Source: Hydrogenophaga taeniospiralis CCUG 15921 (GTDB lineage: Bacteria > Pseudomonadota > Gammaproteobacteria > Burkholderiales > Burkholderiaceae_C). Taken from it: a stretch of 64,000 nt of DNA. The stretch covers positions 310,001 to 374,000 of the forward strand of contig NZ_BCWR01000004.1 of assembly GCF_001592305.1 (NCBI RefSeq), in the 5' to 3' direction. Positions 43,144-52,452 of the stretch are shown here, in pieces (the stretch's first letter is position 1; every line of letters starts with the position of its first letter). The translations under genes were made by a program, and so were the position numbers. The notes below the pieces were generated by a model. That model was not told where the DNA came from and searched no databases. It saw nothing but the letters and a program-made list of their open reading frames with translations.

Positions 43144-43476
43144 ATGTCCATGCCCGTCACCTCCAGCAGCCCGGCCGCCGCCATTGGCCTCAGCGGCATG
43201 CGCGCGGCGCAGCGCCGGCTGGACTCGCACGCCCACAACATCGCCAACGCACAGACCCCGGATTTCCGGCGCCAGCTCACGGTGCAGACGGCCCGCCCCG
43301 AGGCGGGCGGCGTGGACGCGCAGATCGGCCGCGAACCCGAGGCGCCGCCCCCGCTGGGTCGTCTGGCGGACGATCTCGTAGGTGAACGCCTGAGCCTCTA
43401 CAGCTTCGCCGCCAACCTGCACACCGTGCAGACCGAAGACCGCATGCTCGGCGCGCTGCTGGACGCGCGGGCCTGA
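43144..43476 (+). CDS. Flagellar basal-body rod-like protein, orphan
   Basis: This 110-residue protein has the N-terminal signature shared by FlgB, FlgC, FlgF and FlgG ([20 protein letters not shown], then [12 protein letters not shown]) and a short C-terminal helix ([20 protein letters not shown]) like the end of FlgC-type rods. It is shorter than FlgC and no other flagellar gene is near, so it is either a minor rod-like protein or a remnant. Starts at 43144 and 43150 are both possible. It is divergent from proA. Confidence 0.75.
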   Translation: MSMPVTSSSPAAAIGLSGMRAAQRRLDSHAHNIANAQTPDFRRQLTVQTARPEAGGVDAQIGREPEAPPPLGRLADDLVGERLSLYSFAANLHTVQTEDRMLGALLDARA

Positions 43477-43541
43477 AGAAGCCGAAGCGGCGCGAACACA
43501 CCACCTGAGCAGGCACGCCACCGCCCGAGGCGGCCCAACGC

Positions 43542-44786
43542 TCAGGCCCTGGAACCCCGGGCCGGCACGGGAAACCAGCGCGGCGGCAGCCAGGACTTGA
43601 GCGCCAGCGCGTGCTTCTCGATCAGGTGCCAGGAGATCGCGGCAAAGGCAAACGACAACGCGGTGGCCGCCAGCAGCAACCCCATGAACGCCGGCAGACT
43701 GCCCGAGAACCATTGAGGGCGCCAGGCCACCAGCGCCTGTGTGATCGGGAAGCCGTAGAGGTAGAGGCCGTAGCTGTAGTCCCCGCTGGACAGCACCCGG
43801 CTCTTGGGGATCGGCAACAGGCCGACGAACAGCGTCATGTACGCCACCACCACCGGCGCCACATAGGTCAGCGCGTCGAACATGAGCAAGGCATAGCTCA
43901 GCGGCAGGCTGGCCAGAAACAGCCACGGGCTGGCGGGAATGCGGTCTTTCCAGTGAAAGAACAACACGCCCATGAAGAAGTAATACACCACCACGTGAGC
44001 GGGGTAAGGACCCTGGGGCGCGGACAAGCCCGTGAGCGCGTGCGCCATGGCCAGGCCCAGAGTGGCCAGCAGCATGAGCACGGAGAACACAGCCCGGTGG
44101 TAGACCAGCCGGGTCAGCATCAGCAGCGCCATGGCGAGGTAGCAGTAGAACTCGCTGGGCAGGGTCCAGAGATTGACGTTGACCAGGTAGGGCACCGGGT
44201 TGGCGGCGAACACGCCCGGCAGCGAATAGCTGATGTTGCCCCAGATGTTCTGGAAGTACCGAAGGAACTGGGGGTCGGACACATACTGTTCCAGCGGCAC
44301 GTTGGTGAACCACCAGCCCAGCACGCAGGCCGACAGGGCCACCTCGACCACCAGCGCGGGCAGGATCCGCAGCACCCGGTGTGCGAGGAAGGTCGAGGTG
44401 CATTTCAGGCGCGCGGCACTGCCCATGACCAGAAAGCCGCTCAGGGCAAAGAACATGGGCACCAGGGCCAGCTTGAACGGTCGCCCCAGGCCGGCCCAGG
44501 GCGTGACGTGCCAGAGGCCGTCCAGCCCTGCGGTGTGAGCGGCCGCGAGACTCGCCTGGTGGGCCACGTTGTCAATGGCCATGCCATTGAGCCCGGCGAT
44601 CCACTTGGCGTGCCCCACAAAGATCACCAGCGCCAGAAAGATGCGCAAAAAGTCAAAACCCGGGCCGATGCCCCGGTAGCGCTTCAACACCGTGTCAAAG
44701 CTGTCCGAGGGCAGCATCCGGAGCCACTGATGCAACATGTTGTTCCGATCCAAGCCAACCGACCGGCGCAGGAGCAGGAGCCGCAT
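43542..44786 (-). CDS. Acyltransferase 3 family membrane protein
   Basis: This protein of about 414 residues has ten or so membrane helices. N-terminal GPGFDFLRIFLALVIFVGHA contains the family Arg and His (FLR...GH), and VPMFFALSGFLVMGS and NLWTLPSEFYCYLAMAL are typical OafA/NolL-like segments. The family O-acylates sugars of exopolysaccharide, O-antigen or Nod factors. Starts at 44786 or 44738 are plausible. It lies next to a glycosyltransferase-like membrane protein on the same strand, suggesting a surface glycan role. Confidence 0.85.
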   Translation of the reverse strand: MRLLLLRRSVGLDRNNMLHQWLRMLPSDSFDTVLKRYRGIGPGFDFLRIFLALVIFVGHAKWIAGLNGMAIDNVAHQASLAAAHTAGLDGLWHVTPWAGLGRPFKLALVPMFFALSGFLVMGSAARLKCTSTFLAHRVLRILPALVVEVALSACVLGWWFTNVPLEQYVSDPQFLRYFQNIWGNISYSLPGVFAANPVPYLVNVNLWTLPSEFYCYLAMALLMLTRLVYHRAVFSVLMLLATLGLAMAHALTGLSAPQGPYPAHVVVYYFFMGVLFFHWKDRIPASPWLFLASLPLSYALLMFDALTYVAPVVVAYMTLFVGLLPIPKSRVLSSGDYSYGLYLYGFPITQALVAWRPQWFSGSLPAFMGLLLAATALSFAFAAISWHLIEKHALALKSWLPPRWFPVPARGSRA

Positions 44787-44882
44787 GTCCACACGGGTGC
44801 TCGGGGGTCGTGGTGCAGCAGCTTAGGAAGGCAAAGTTAAGTACCCCTTAAGCCGTGGCCCTCGCGCCACAGCCATGCCACG

Positions 44883-47087
44883 TCATCCCCTGACCAGCGG
44901 CGCCCGCCGCCGGAGCGCCCGGCCCCATGGAGCCGACAGCAGGCCCAGCCGGCCCACGCGATGGCGGGCCCAGGCCAGGCTCCGGTGCGCGGCCACCACC
45001 AACACCACCAGCATCAGGGGATGGGCGGGCGTGGAATAACGCGGGATGTTGTGCGTCAGGAAGGCATAGAACAGCAACAGGCCCACCGGCATGACCGTCA
45101 GGGCGATCAAGCGGGGACGCTGGGCGAACAAGCCGAACACGAAAGCCGCCAACAGGGCCGCCCCGGCCGCCAGGTTCAGCGACTCGACCAGCACTTCCTG
45201 CAGATCGGGATCGATGAGCGGAATCTCGAACTTCTGGAAACTCCAGAAGCCGTGCCACAGGAAGGGGCCGCTCATCCAGATGTGGCGCCAGGGATCCGCC
45301 TGGATCATGGCCATGGCCTCGCGCTTCATGGCCTGATCGAGCACCTGCTCGGCGTGGGGAACCCCTTGGGCGCGCAAGGCATTGAGCCGCCGCTTGGCCT
45401 CGGCTCCCGCTTTGAAATGAAAGCTGACCACCCCATCCGGTTGTCCCTCATAGGCGGCGCGGCGGTCGCTTTCAAAGAACGAGGAGACGCCCCGGTTCAG
45501 GCGCTGCCAGCGGCCACCCCGCTCAAAATCGCCAGGCTTTGCAGCGAAACGGGTGCCTTCCACCAGACGGCGGTAGAGCTGGGGACTCTTCTCATAGAGC
45601 AGGCCCAGCACCTCTTCGTCCGACATGTGATTGAGCGTCGCACGGCCCGCCAGAATCAGACCACCCCGGTCGGACACCTGGCTGTATCCGAATTGCAGCT
45701 GGTTGCGCAACATCCAGGGCGCCAGGGTGAGGCTCATGCACAGCCCGGCCACCGCACCCCAGCGCAACACCTGCCAGCGGGTGGCTTTCGGATCGCGGCG
45801 GCTGAACAGCATGACCAGCACCAGGAGCAGCAGCGCGGCCCAGCCAATGTAGAAAAAGGAGGCCTTGCACAGCGCCAGCAGTCCCATCAACACGCCGGCC
45901 GCTGCGAAGTAGCGCGCCTGCAGCTTGCGCACCGCCCGGAACAGCGCGTAGGTGCACCAGATGAGCAAGGTAGCGGTGGGCAGTTCGGTGTAGAGCGAGT
46001 CGATGTAGGCCGGCGCGTGGAAGAAGTACAGGTACGCCAGCAGTGTGGCCGCCAATCCGGCGACGCCGTGGCGTGTCAGCCGGATCATCAGCAGCCAGAC
46101 ACCGACCAGGCCGGCAAAGACCCAGATCAGGTTGCTCAGTTTGACGAAACGCGTCTTGTCGCCGGCCCGGAGTTGAGCAAACGAAGGGTGCTGACCGGCG
46201 GGCAGCAGAGCCTTCAGGTACAGCCCCACCACCAGGGGGGGCAAGGGCTCCCGGAAATTGCTCGGCCGGGCGTAGAGGGCGCTGTTGTCGATGGAAAAGG
46301 TGTTGTGCTGGTACACATTGCGTGCGATCAGCAGGTTCTGGATGGCGTCACCCAGGACAGGACTGTCGGTGATGTTGTCGGAGGCGTGGTAGCTGAGGCC
46401 GGCGCAGACCAGCACCGGCAGCACCCAGCCGAACATGAGAGCGCTGCGGGCGCGGACGTAGACGAACGGAAAAAAACGGCGCAGGAACGCGGCCACGATT
46501 TCCAGGGTCAGCCAGGCCAACCCGGCCATGGCGCCCAGCAGGGCCGCCGCGGCGGTCAGCCGGGCCAGCGGCGGGTCGAACAGCGTGTCGGGCACCACCA
46601 GGTTGAAGTGCGGATCGGGCCCGGTGGCCTCCAGGCGGAGGGTCTCGCGGTCGACCGATGTGACGCGCAGATCGTTCCAGGCGCTCAGGGCGCGCTCCAG
46701 ATCGGAGCCCCGCAGTGTCACCTCGCTCCAGCGCCCGGTCAGCACCACCGGACCCAGCTGCAGCGCGCCGCGGGCCGTCATCGGGTCGATGCGGAACAGG
46801 GTCACGTCGCGGTAACCCCGGAACTCGACCACGTGCGGCTGCCAGCCGCCGTTCAAAGCGGACCTCGTGACCACTTGCCGCTCGTCAAAGGTCTGGTCGC
46901 GGAACGCGTGGTAGATCTGCAAAGGGGAGCGCCCCTCGGTCCAGACCGACAGCGACAGCCTCAGCTCCTTGTTGAGGTTCTCCAGCGCAAAGAACGAGAG
47001 CGCGACCAGACTGCCCAGCACAAAAGCCCGCAGCACCGCGAATGCGGGCGTTGGCGTGCGAAGGAATGCCGTGGCGAGAGCGCGCAT
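44883..47087 (-). CDS. Large membrane protein, glycosyltransferase family 39/ArnT-like
   Basis: This is a 734-residue protein with an N-terminal helix, an extracytoplasmic beta-rich domain (about 45-170), then a multi-helix core. SSYHASDNITDS-like and LLIARNVYQHNTFSIDN followed by REPLPPLVVGLYL and YIDSLYTELPTATLLIW resemble the GT-C type glycosyltransferases that use lipid-linked sugars, with acidic residues in the first loop. A second soluble region (about 490-600) is unusual. No nearby gene names the glycan. Start 47087 is the last reasonable ATG before the first helix. Confidence 0.7.
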   Translation of the reverse strand: MRALATAFLRTPTPAFAVLRAFVLGSLVALSFFALENLNKELRLSLSVWTEGRSPLQIYHAFRDQTFDERQVVTRSALNGGWQPHVVEFRGYRDVTLFRIDPMTARGALQLGPVVLTGRWSEVTLRGSDLERALSAWNDLRVTSVDRETLRLEATGPDPHFNLVVPDTLFDPPLARLTAAAALLGAMAGLAWLTLEIVAAFLRRFFPFVYVRARSALMFGWVLPVLVCAGLSYHASDNITDSPVLGDAIQNLLIARNVYQHNTFSIDNSALYARPSNFREPLPPLVVGLYLKALLPAGQHPSFAQLRAGDKTRFVKLSNLIWVFAGLVGVWLLMIRLTRHGVAGLAATLLAYLYFFHAPAYIDSLYTELPTATLLIWCTYALFRAVRKLQARYFAAAGVLMGLLALCKASFFYIGWAALLLLVLVMLFSRRDPKATRWQVLRWGAVAGLCMSLTLAPWMLRNQLQFGYSQVSDRGGLILAGRATLNHMSDEEVLGLLYEKSPQLYRRLVEGTRFAAKPGDFERGGRWQRLNRGVSSFFESDRRAAYEGQPDGVVSFHFKAGAEAKRRLNALRAQGVPHAEQVLDQAMKREAMAMIQADPWRHIWMSGPFLWHGFWSFQKFEIPLIDPDLQEVLVESLNLAAGAALLAAFVFGLFAQRPRLIALTVMPVGLLLFYAFLTHNIPRYSTPAHPLMLVVLVVAAHRSLAWARHRVGRLGLLSAPWGRALRRRAPLVRG

Positions 47088-47285
47088 GGATGGAGGAAAT
47101 ACAACCCTGATTTGTCCACCCAGCCGGTGGCATCGCCGACCATGCTGCCGAGCGAACACTTAAGGGATGTTTAACCCGCACCCTCCGTGCACGAAGCCCC
47201 CCGCGGGCGTCGCGAGAACGCGACACCGCAGCGATCAGCCACGAAGGCCCTGCCTTCGCGGCCGTTCACCGGAACACCACCGCGC

Positions 47286-48740
47286 TCAGAACGGGTAGTG
47301 CCGCGGCGTGGTCTGCACCGTGATCCAGCGCAGCTCGGTGAACTCGGCGATGCCCGCCTTGCCACCGAAGCGGCCGATGCCCGAGCCCTTCACGCCACCG
47401 AAGGGCATCTGCGCTTCGTCGTGCACCGTGGGGCCGTTGACGTGGCAGATGCCCGAGTCGATCTTGCGCGCCACGTTGAAGGCGCGCGCGATGTCGCCGC
47501 CGAACACCGCGGCCGACAGGCCGTATTCGTTGTCGTTGGCGCAGGCGATGGCCTCTTCCACGCCATTGACGCGCACCACGCACTTCACGGGCCCGAAGGT
47601 TTCTTCGTGGTAGATGCGCATGGCGGGGGTCACGTGGTCGAGCACGGTGGCGGGCATGAGCGTGCTGTCGGCCTTGCCGCCACACACCAGCTTGGCCCCC
47701 TTGGCCAGCGCGTCGTCGATGAGCGCGTTGCAGTGGTTGACCGTGCCCATGCCGATCACCGAGCCCAGCACCACGGGATCGGGCTTGCGCGGGTCGCCCA
47801 GCGGCAGGTTGCGCGCCTTGTCGCTGAACTTCTTCACGAATTCGTCGGCGATCTTCTGGTCCACGATGATGCGTTCGGTGCTCATGCAGATCTGGCCACT
47901 GTTGGCGAAGCAGCCGAAGGCCGCGCCGTTGACGGCGTCTTCGATGTTGGCGTCGTCCAGCACCACCAGGGGCGCCTTGCCGCCGAGTTCCAGCACCACC
48001 GGCTTGAGGTATTTCGCGCAGGTCGCCGCGATGATCTTGCCGACCTTGGTGGAGCCGGTGAAGTTCACGCGCCGCACCGCCGGGTGCGCCACCATGGCCT
48101 CCACCACGGCGCCCGCGTCGGCCGGGGCGTTGGTGATGTAGTTCAGCACGCCGGGCGGAAAGCCCGCATCTTCAAACGCTTCGACGATGAGCTGGTGGGT
48201 GCGCGGGCAGTTCTCGCTGCCCTTGAAGACCACCGTGTTGCCGCAGGCCAGTGGCGTGGCGAGGGCGCGCACGCCCAGGATGATGGGCGCGTTCCAGGGC
48301 GCGATGCCCAGCACCACGCCGGCCGGCTGGCGGATGCCCATGGCGAGCGAGCCGGGCACGTCGGACGGGATCACCTCGCCCGCCACCTGGGTGGTGAGCG
48401 CGGCGGCCTCGCGGATCATGCCGGCGGCCAGCATCACGTTGAAGCCGGCCCACATGGCGGTGGCCCCGGTCTCGGCCGGCACGGCCTCGACGAACTTGGG
48501 CGTCTTGGCCTCCAGCGCGTCGGCCGCCTTGAGCAGCAGCGCGCGGCGTTCGCCAGGGCCGGTCTCGCTCCAGGTCCTGAAGGCTTCGGCGGCGGCTTCC
48601 ACCGCCATCACCGCATCGGCCGGCGAGGCCGCCGGTGCGCGGGTGGCGACACTGCCGTCGAGCGGGTTGCGGCGCTCGAAGGTGGCGCCTTTTTCGGCCG
48701 TGACTTTCAGGCCGTTGATGAGCATGGACAGGTCGGACAT
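47286..48740 (-). CDS. NAD(P)-dependent aldehyde dehydrogenase, aromatic aldehyde type
   Basis: This 484-residue aldehyde dehydrogenase has Asn150 (APWN), Glu251 (LELGGKAP) and the nucleophile Cys285 (SGQICMS); all are intact. Its closest-looking relatives are vanillin, salicylaldehyde and benzaldehyde dehydrogenases (GIAPWNAPIILGVRALATPL; PLDGSVATRAPAAS). It is the last gene of the Liv ABC operon and probably oxidises the aldehyde formed from the imported compound. The substrate is inference. Confidence 0.9.
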   Translation of the reverse strand: MSDLSMLINGLKVTAEKGATFERRNPLDGSVATRAPAASPADAVMAVEAAAEAFRTWSETGPGERRALLLKAADALEAKTPKFVEAVPAETGATAMWAGFNVMLAAGMIREAAALTTQVAGEVIPSDVPGSLAMGIRQPAGVVLGIAPWNAPIILGVRALATPLACGNTVVFKGSENCPRTHQLIVEAFEDAGFPPGVLNYITNAPADAGAVVEAMVAHPAVRRVNFTGSTKVGKIIAATCAKYLKPVVLELGGKAPLVVLDDANIEDAVNGAAFGCFANSGQICMSTERIIVDQKIADEFVKKFSDKARNLPLGDPRKPDPVVLGSVIGMGTVNHCNALIDDALAKGAKLVCGGKADSTLMPATVLDHVTPAMRIYHEETFGPVKCVVRVNGVEEAIACANDNEYGLSAAVFGGDIARAFNVARKIDSGICHVNGPTVHDEAQMPFGGVKGSGIGRFGGKAGIAEFTELRWITVQTTPRHYPF

Positions 48741-48794
48741 GGGGTTCTCCTGGAGGGTTGCAATGAAACCGTTCGGGCTCGGGACGAGCGGGCC

Positions 48795-49610
48795 TCAGGC
48801 GGCCAGCGCCGCCTTTCGCCGGTGCGCGGCGTCGGCCGCGGTTGTTGTGCCGGTGGCGGGCTCCTGGCCGGCACCGAGGTAGGCCTCGCGGATCACGCTG
48901 GAGCGCGCGAGCAGCTTGGCGGGGCCGCTGGCCACCAGCGTGCCGCGCTCCATCACGTAGCCGCGGTCGGCCACGGCCAGCGCCTTCTTCACGTTCTGTT
49001 CCACCATGAGCACGGTGGTGCCGGCGTCGGCGATGCGGCGCACGATGGCGAGCAATTCGTCCACCATGCGGGGGGCGAGGCCGAGCGAGGGTTCGTCGAG
49101 CATGAGCAGGCGCGGCGCGCTCATCATGGCGCGCGCCACGGCCACCATCTGCTGCTCACCGCCGCTCATGGTGCCGGCGAGCTGCTGGGCGCGTTCGCGC
49201 AGTTTTGGAAAGTCGGCAAAGGCCTGTTCGAGGCGGCGCGCGCGCTCGGCCCGGCTGGCGAGCCAGGCGCCGAGTTCGAGGTTTTCGGTCACGCTCATCT
49301 GCGGAAACAGCTGGCGGCCCTCTGGCACCAGGGCCACGCCGGCCTGCACGACTTGGTGCGTGGTCTCGGGCAGGTCCACGCCGTCGAGCAACACCCCACC
49401 GCCCCGGCGGATCAGGCCGTTGAGCGCCTTGAGCAGCGTGGTCTTGCCCGCGCCGTTGGGGCCGAGCACCACGGTCAGGCCGGGGCGCACCTCCAGCGTC
49501 AGCTCGCGCAGCACCAGGAAGGCGCCATAGCCGGCCGACAGGCCTTCGACCTGGAGGTGGGCGCGCCCGCTGCCGCCCAGCGCAAAGGGGGTGTCGCGGT
49601 GCCACATCAT
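48795..49610 (-). CDS. livF: Branched-chain amino acid-type ABC transporter ATPase LivF
   Basis: This 271-residue ATPase has Walker A GPNGAGKT, the signature LAGTMSGGEQQMVAVARAMM and Walker B LLMLDEPSLGLAP, with the LivF trait MERGTLVASG near the end. With LivG it powers the Liv permease. The ATG at 49610 overlaps the livG stop (ATGA). The Liv family carries branched-chain amino acids but also aromatic acids, amides and urea in Burkholderiales. Confidence 0.92.
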   Translation of the reverse strand: MMWHRDTPFALGGSGRAHLQVEGLSAGYGAFLVLRELTLEVRPGLTVVLGPNGAGKTTLLKALNGLIRRGGGVLLDGVDLPETTHQVVQAGVALVPEGRQLFPQMSVTENLELGAWLASRAERARRLEQAFADFPKLRERAQQLAGTMSGGEQQMVAVARAMMSAPRLLMLDEPSLGLAPRMVDELLAIVRRIADAGTTVLMVEQNVKKALAVADRGYVMERGTLVASGPAKLLARSSVIREAYLGAGQEPATGTTTAADAAHRRKAALAA

Positions 49611-50386
49611 GCGGGGCTCTCCTCGGCCATCTCGTCGCCCAGGTAGGCCTCGATCACCTCCGCGTTGCACACCACCTCGGCGGGCGCGCCGTCGGCGATC
49701 TTGCGGCCCTGATGCAGCACGATCACGCGCTCCACGTGGCGCAGCAGCGTGGTCACGGCGTGTTCGATCCAGACCACGCACAGGTCGAGCTCGTCGCGCA
49801 GGCGGCGGATCAGCTGCGCCATGGCCTCCACCTCGGACTCGGTGAGGCCGGCGGCCACTTCGTCGAGCAGCAGCAGGCGGGGCCGCGTGGCCAGCGCCAT
49901 GCCGATCTCCAGCAGGCGCTGCTGCGACGGCGTGATGGCCGCGGCGGGCAGATCGGCCTGGGGCAGCAGACCGATCAGCGCCAGGATGCTCTCGGGCGTG
50001 CGCAGCACCCAGGGCACCGAGGCCTCGTCGCCCCAGAAGAGGTATTGGCGCGGCCGGCGCCCGGCGAACTGCAGGCCAAAGGCGATGTTGTCGCGCACGG
50101 GCATGTCGCCGAACACGCGCGGGGTCTGGAAGGTGCGCGCGATGCCGTGGGCGGCGTAGCGGTGCGGCGCCTGGCCGCTCAGGTCGCGCCCGCTGGCGAG
50201 CAGCTGGCCGCTGGTGGGCCGGGTCACGCCGGAGATGGCGTTGAAGAAGGTGGTCTTGCCCGCGCCGTTGGGGCCGATGATGCCCACCAGCTCGCCGGGC
50301 ATGAAGCACGCGCTCACCGCGTCCACCGCGGTCAGGCCGCCAAAGCGCACCGTGATCTCGCGAGCGTCGAGCAATGGCGGGTTCAT
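49607..50386 (-). CDS. livG: Branched-chain amino acid-type ABC transporter ATPase LivG
   Basis: This is a 259-residue ATPase with Walker A GPNGAGKTT and Walker B LLLLDEVAAGL. The signature loop is unusual: ITPSQQRLLEIGMALATRP, where the family has a Ser-Gly or Ser-Tyr-Gly motif. The ATG at 50386 follows GGGAG by nine bases; an ATG at 50404 is also in frame and sits next to the livM stop. Confidence 0.9.
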   Translation of the reverse strand: MNPPLLDAREITVRFGGLTAVDAVSACFMPGELVGIIGPNGAGKTTFFNAISGVTRPTSGQLLASGRDLSGQAPHRYAAHGIARTFQTPRVFGDMPVRDNIAFGLQFAGRRPRQYLFWGDEASVPWVLRTPESILALIGLLPQADLPAAAITPSQQRLLEIGMALATRPRLLLLDEVAAGLTESEVEAMAQLIRRLRDELDLCVVWIEHAVTTLLRHVERVIVLHQGRKIADGAPAEVVCNAEVIEAYLGDEMAEESPA

Positions 50387-50404
50387 GGCAGAACTCCCGG
50401 GCAT

Positions 50405-51433
50405 TCAATAGACACGGCGCCGCTCCCGTTGCTGTTGCTCGCGCCGCGAACGCCGTTTCGTCTCGCCACTCAGGTCGTCGCGAACCTCGACCCACCAGGC
50501 CTTGAGGTCGCGCCGCCAGGCACGCAAGGTCTCGACCCGCAGCGACGCCAGACCGCCCGGCAGGTACAGCACCGAGAGGATCAGCAACAGGCCCAGCGAC
50601 ACCATGTAGAGCTGCGGTACCTGCAAGCGCAGTGTCTCGGCCAGCACGCTGAACACGATGGCTGCGATCAGCGGGCCCCAGAGCGTCATGGCGCCGCCGA
50701 TGAGCGCGATCAGCACGGTCTGGAAACCGATGAAGGGGTTGAACACGGTGTGCGGGTCGATGTAGGTCCAGCGCACCGACATGGCCGCCCCCACCGCGCC
50801 GGCCACGGCGGCGGTGAGCACGAAGCCGGCGATCTTGATGAAGCGGGTGTTCACGCCCAGGGTCTGCGCGCGTTGCTCGTCGGCGCCGATGCCCCGCATG
50901 GCCAGGCCGAAACGCGTGCGGCGGATGCCGATGGACAGCGCCACCGCGATCACGGCCAGCGCGAGCATGGTGAAGTACACCGTATCGCGTTCGGGCACCA
51001 CCATGAGCACGCGGCCCACGGTGCCGGTGACGCTTTTTTCAAAGTAGCTGATGGCGTGGCGGATCAGCTCGGTCATGCCGAAGGTGAGCACCGCGAAATA
51101 GGTGCCGCGCAGGTGCAGCACGGCCGCCCCCATGAGCACCGCCACGGCGGCGGCCACGGCCGCGCCCAGCGCGATCACCGGCAGCCAGGCCAGCTGCTCC
51201 AGCAGCAGCGCGCCGGTGTAGGCGCCGATGCCAAAGAACGCCGAAGTGGCCAGCGACAGGTAGCGCGTGCTGCCACAGAACAGCGCCCAGCTCGACGAGA
51301 GCGCGATGTACATCAGGCAGGTGAGCGCCATCGAGACGGCGAACTCGCTGCCGAAGCCGGGAATGGCCAGCGCCCAGCCGGTGAGCCCGAACAGCACCAG
51401 CAGGTCGCGCACGAGGAGTTGTCGGGAGGTCAT
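50405..51433 (-). CDS. livM: Branched-chain amino acid-type ABC transporter permease LivM
   Basis: This 342-residue membrane protein has about ten helices. GAYTGALLLEQLAWLPVIAL and the coupling-helix region AMRGIGADEQRAQTLGVNTR are typical of LivM. The C-terminus has an unusual long charged tail rich in Arg and Gln (residues about 300-342). Confidence 0.92.
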   Translation of the reverse strand: MTSRQLLVRDLLVLFGLTGWALAIPGFGSEFAVSMALTCLMYIALSSSWALFCGSTRYLSLATSAFFGIGAYTGALLLEQLAWLPVIALGAAVAAAVAVLMGAAVLHLRGTYFAVLTFGMTELIRHAISYFEKSVTGTVGRVLMVVPERDTVYFTMLALAVIAVALSIGIRRTRFGLAMRGIGADEQRAQTLGVNTRFIKIAGFVLTAAVAGAVGAAMSVRWTYIDPHTVFNPFIGFQTVLIALIGGAMTLWGPLIAAIVFSVLAETLRLQVPQLYMVSLGLLLILSVLYLPGGLASLRVETLRAWRRDLKAWWVEVRDDLSGETKRRSRREQQQRERRRVY

Positions 51434-51449
51434 GGGGTTGCGCTACGGC

Positions 51450-52340
51450 TCATGCCCTGCGTCCTTTGCGGGCAAACAGGCCCTCGGGTCGCAGCAGCAG
51501 CACGCCGATGAACACGACGTAGCTCAGCAGCGCCTTGAGGGAGGGGTTGGTGAAATGCATGCCCAGTGCCTCGATCACACCCAGCAGCAGGCCACCGGCG
51601 AGCGCGCCGCCCATGCTGCCGAAGCCACCGAGCGTGATGACGATCAGGGCCGTGACGGTGTAGGGCTCGCCCATGGAAGGGCTGATGGTGTAGGCCATGG
51701 AGAGCAGGCAGCCCGCCACGCCCGAGAGTCCCAGGCCCACGCCGAACATCAGCGGGTGCAGGCGCCGGGTGTCGATGCCCACCAGCTGCGCGCCCACCGG
51801 CGACTGCATCAGCGCGCGCACGCCCTTGCCCAGCAAGGTGAGCCGCAACAGCGCGATGAGCGCGCCCGAAAACAGCAGGGCCAGCGCGAACACCAGCAGC
51901 TTGTTGGCCGCGAACTGCGCGTTGCCCACCGGCACCGGATCGGTCAGGAAGTCGTAGCCACGCAGGTCGCCGCCCCAGACGTAGGACACCACGTTCTGCA
52001 CCAGGAACATCAGGCCGAACGACACCATGAGGCCGCGCGCCTCGAAGATGTCGAGGTTGGGCGAGGTGGCGCCCAGGCGCCGGAAGCACAGCCAGTGCAG
52101 CACCAGCCCCAGCCCCATCAGCAGGCCGAACGACACCGGCACCATCCACAGCGGCGACAGGCCGAACGAGGTCTGCACCATCCAGGTCAGGTAGGCCCCC
52201 ACCATCAGGAACTCGCCGTGCGCGATGTTGAGGATGCGCATCAGCCCGTACTGCAGGTTCAGCCCCAGCGCGACGAGCGCGTAGATGCCCCCGGTGATGA
52301 GACCGGAGGCGAGCAGTTCGAGCCAGGCGGAGAAAGACAT
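51450..52340 (-). CDS. livH: Branched-chain amino acid-type ABC transporter permease LivH
   Basis: This 296-residue permease has about eight helices. GGIYALVALGLNLQYGLMRI with LNIAHGEFLMVGAYLTW and the coupling helix MQSPVGAQLVGIDTRRLHPL define LivH. It follows livK after a 112-bp gap that holds a three-hairpin repeat. Confidence 0.93.
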   Translation of the reverse strand: MSFSAWLELLASGLITGGIYALVALGLNLQYGLMRILNIAHGEFLMVGAYLTWMVQTSFGLSPLWMVPVSFGLLMGLGLVLHWLCFRRLGATSPNLDIFEARGLMVSFGLMFLVQNVVSYVWGGDLRGYDFLTDPVPVGNAQFAANKLLVFALALLFSGALIALLRLTLLGKGVRALMQSPVGAQLVGIDTRRLHPLMFGVGLGLSGVAGCLLSMAYTISPSMGEPYTVTALIVITLGGFGSMGGALAGGLLLGVIEALGMHFTNPSLKALLSYVVFIGVLLLRPEGLFARKGRRA

Positions 52341-52369
52341 ACGAGTGAAGAGGAAGTTGCCGAGAACGT

Positions 52370-52444
52370 CGCGGAACCGGCTTTGCCGGGCCGCAGACGT
52401 TGCCCCCTTGAGGGGGTGACGCGCCGCAGGCGCGGCGCGGGGGT
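52370..52444 (+). repeat. Three-hairpin intergenic repeat, copy 6 (between livK and livH)
   Basis: It reads GCGGAACCGGCTTTGCCGGG, CCCCC-TTGA-GGGGG and GCGCC-GCA-GGCGC, ending GCGGCGCGGGGGT nine bases before the livK stop. It is the copy closest in sequence to copy 1. Confidence 0.82.
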
Positions 52445-52452
52445 GGGTTAGA

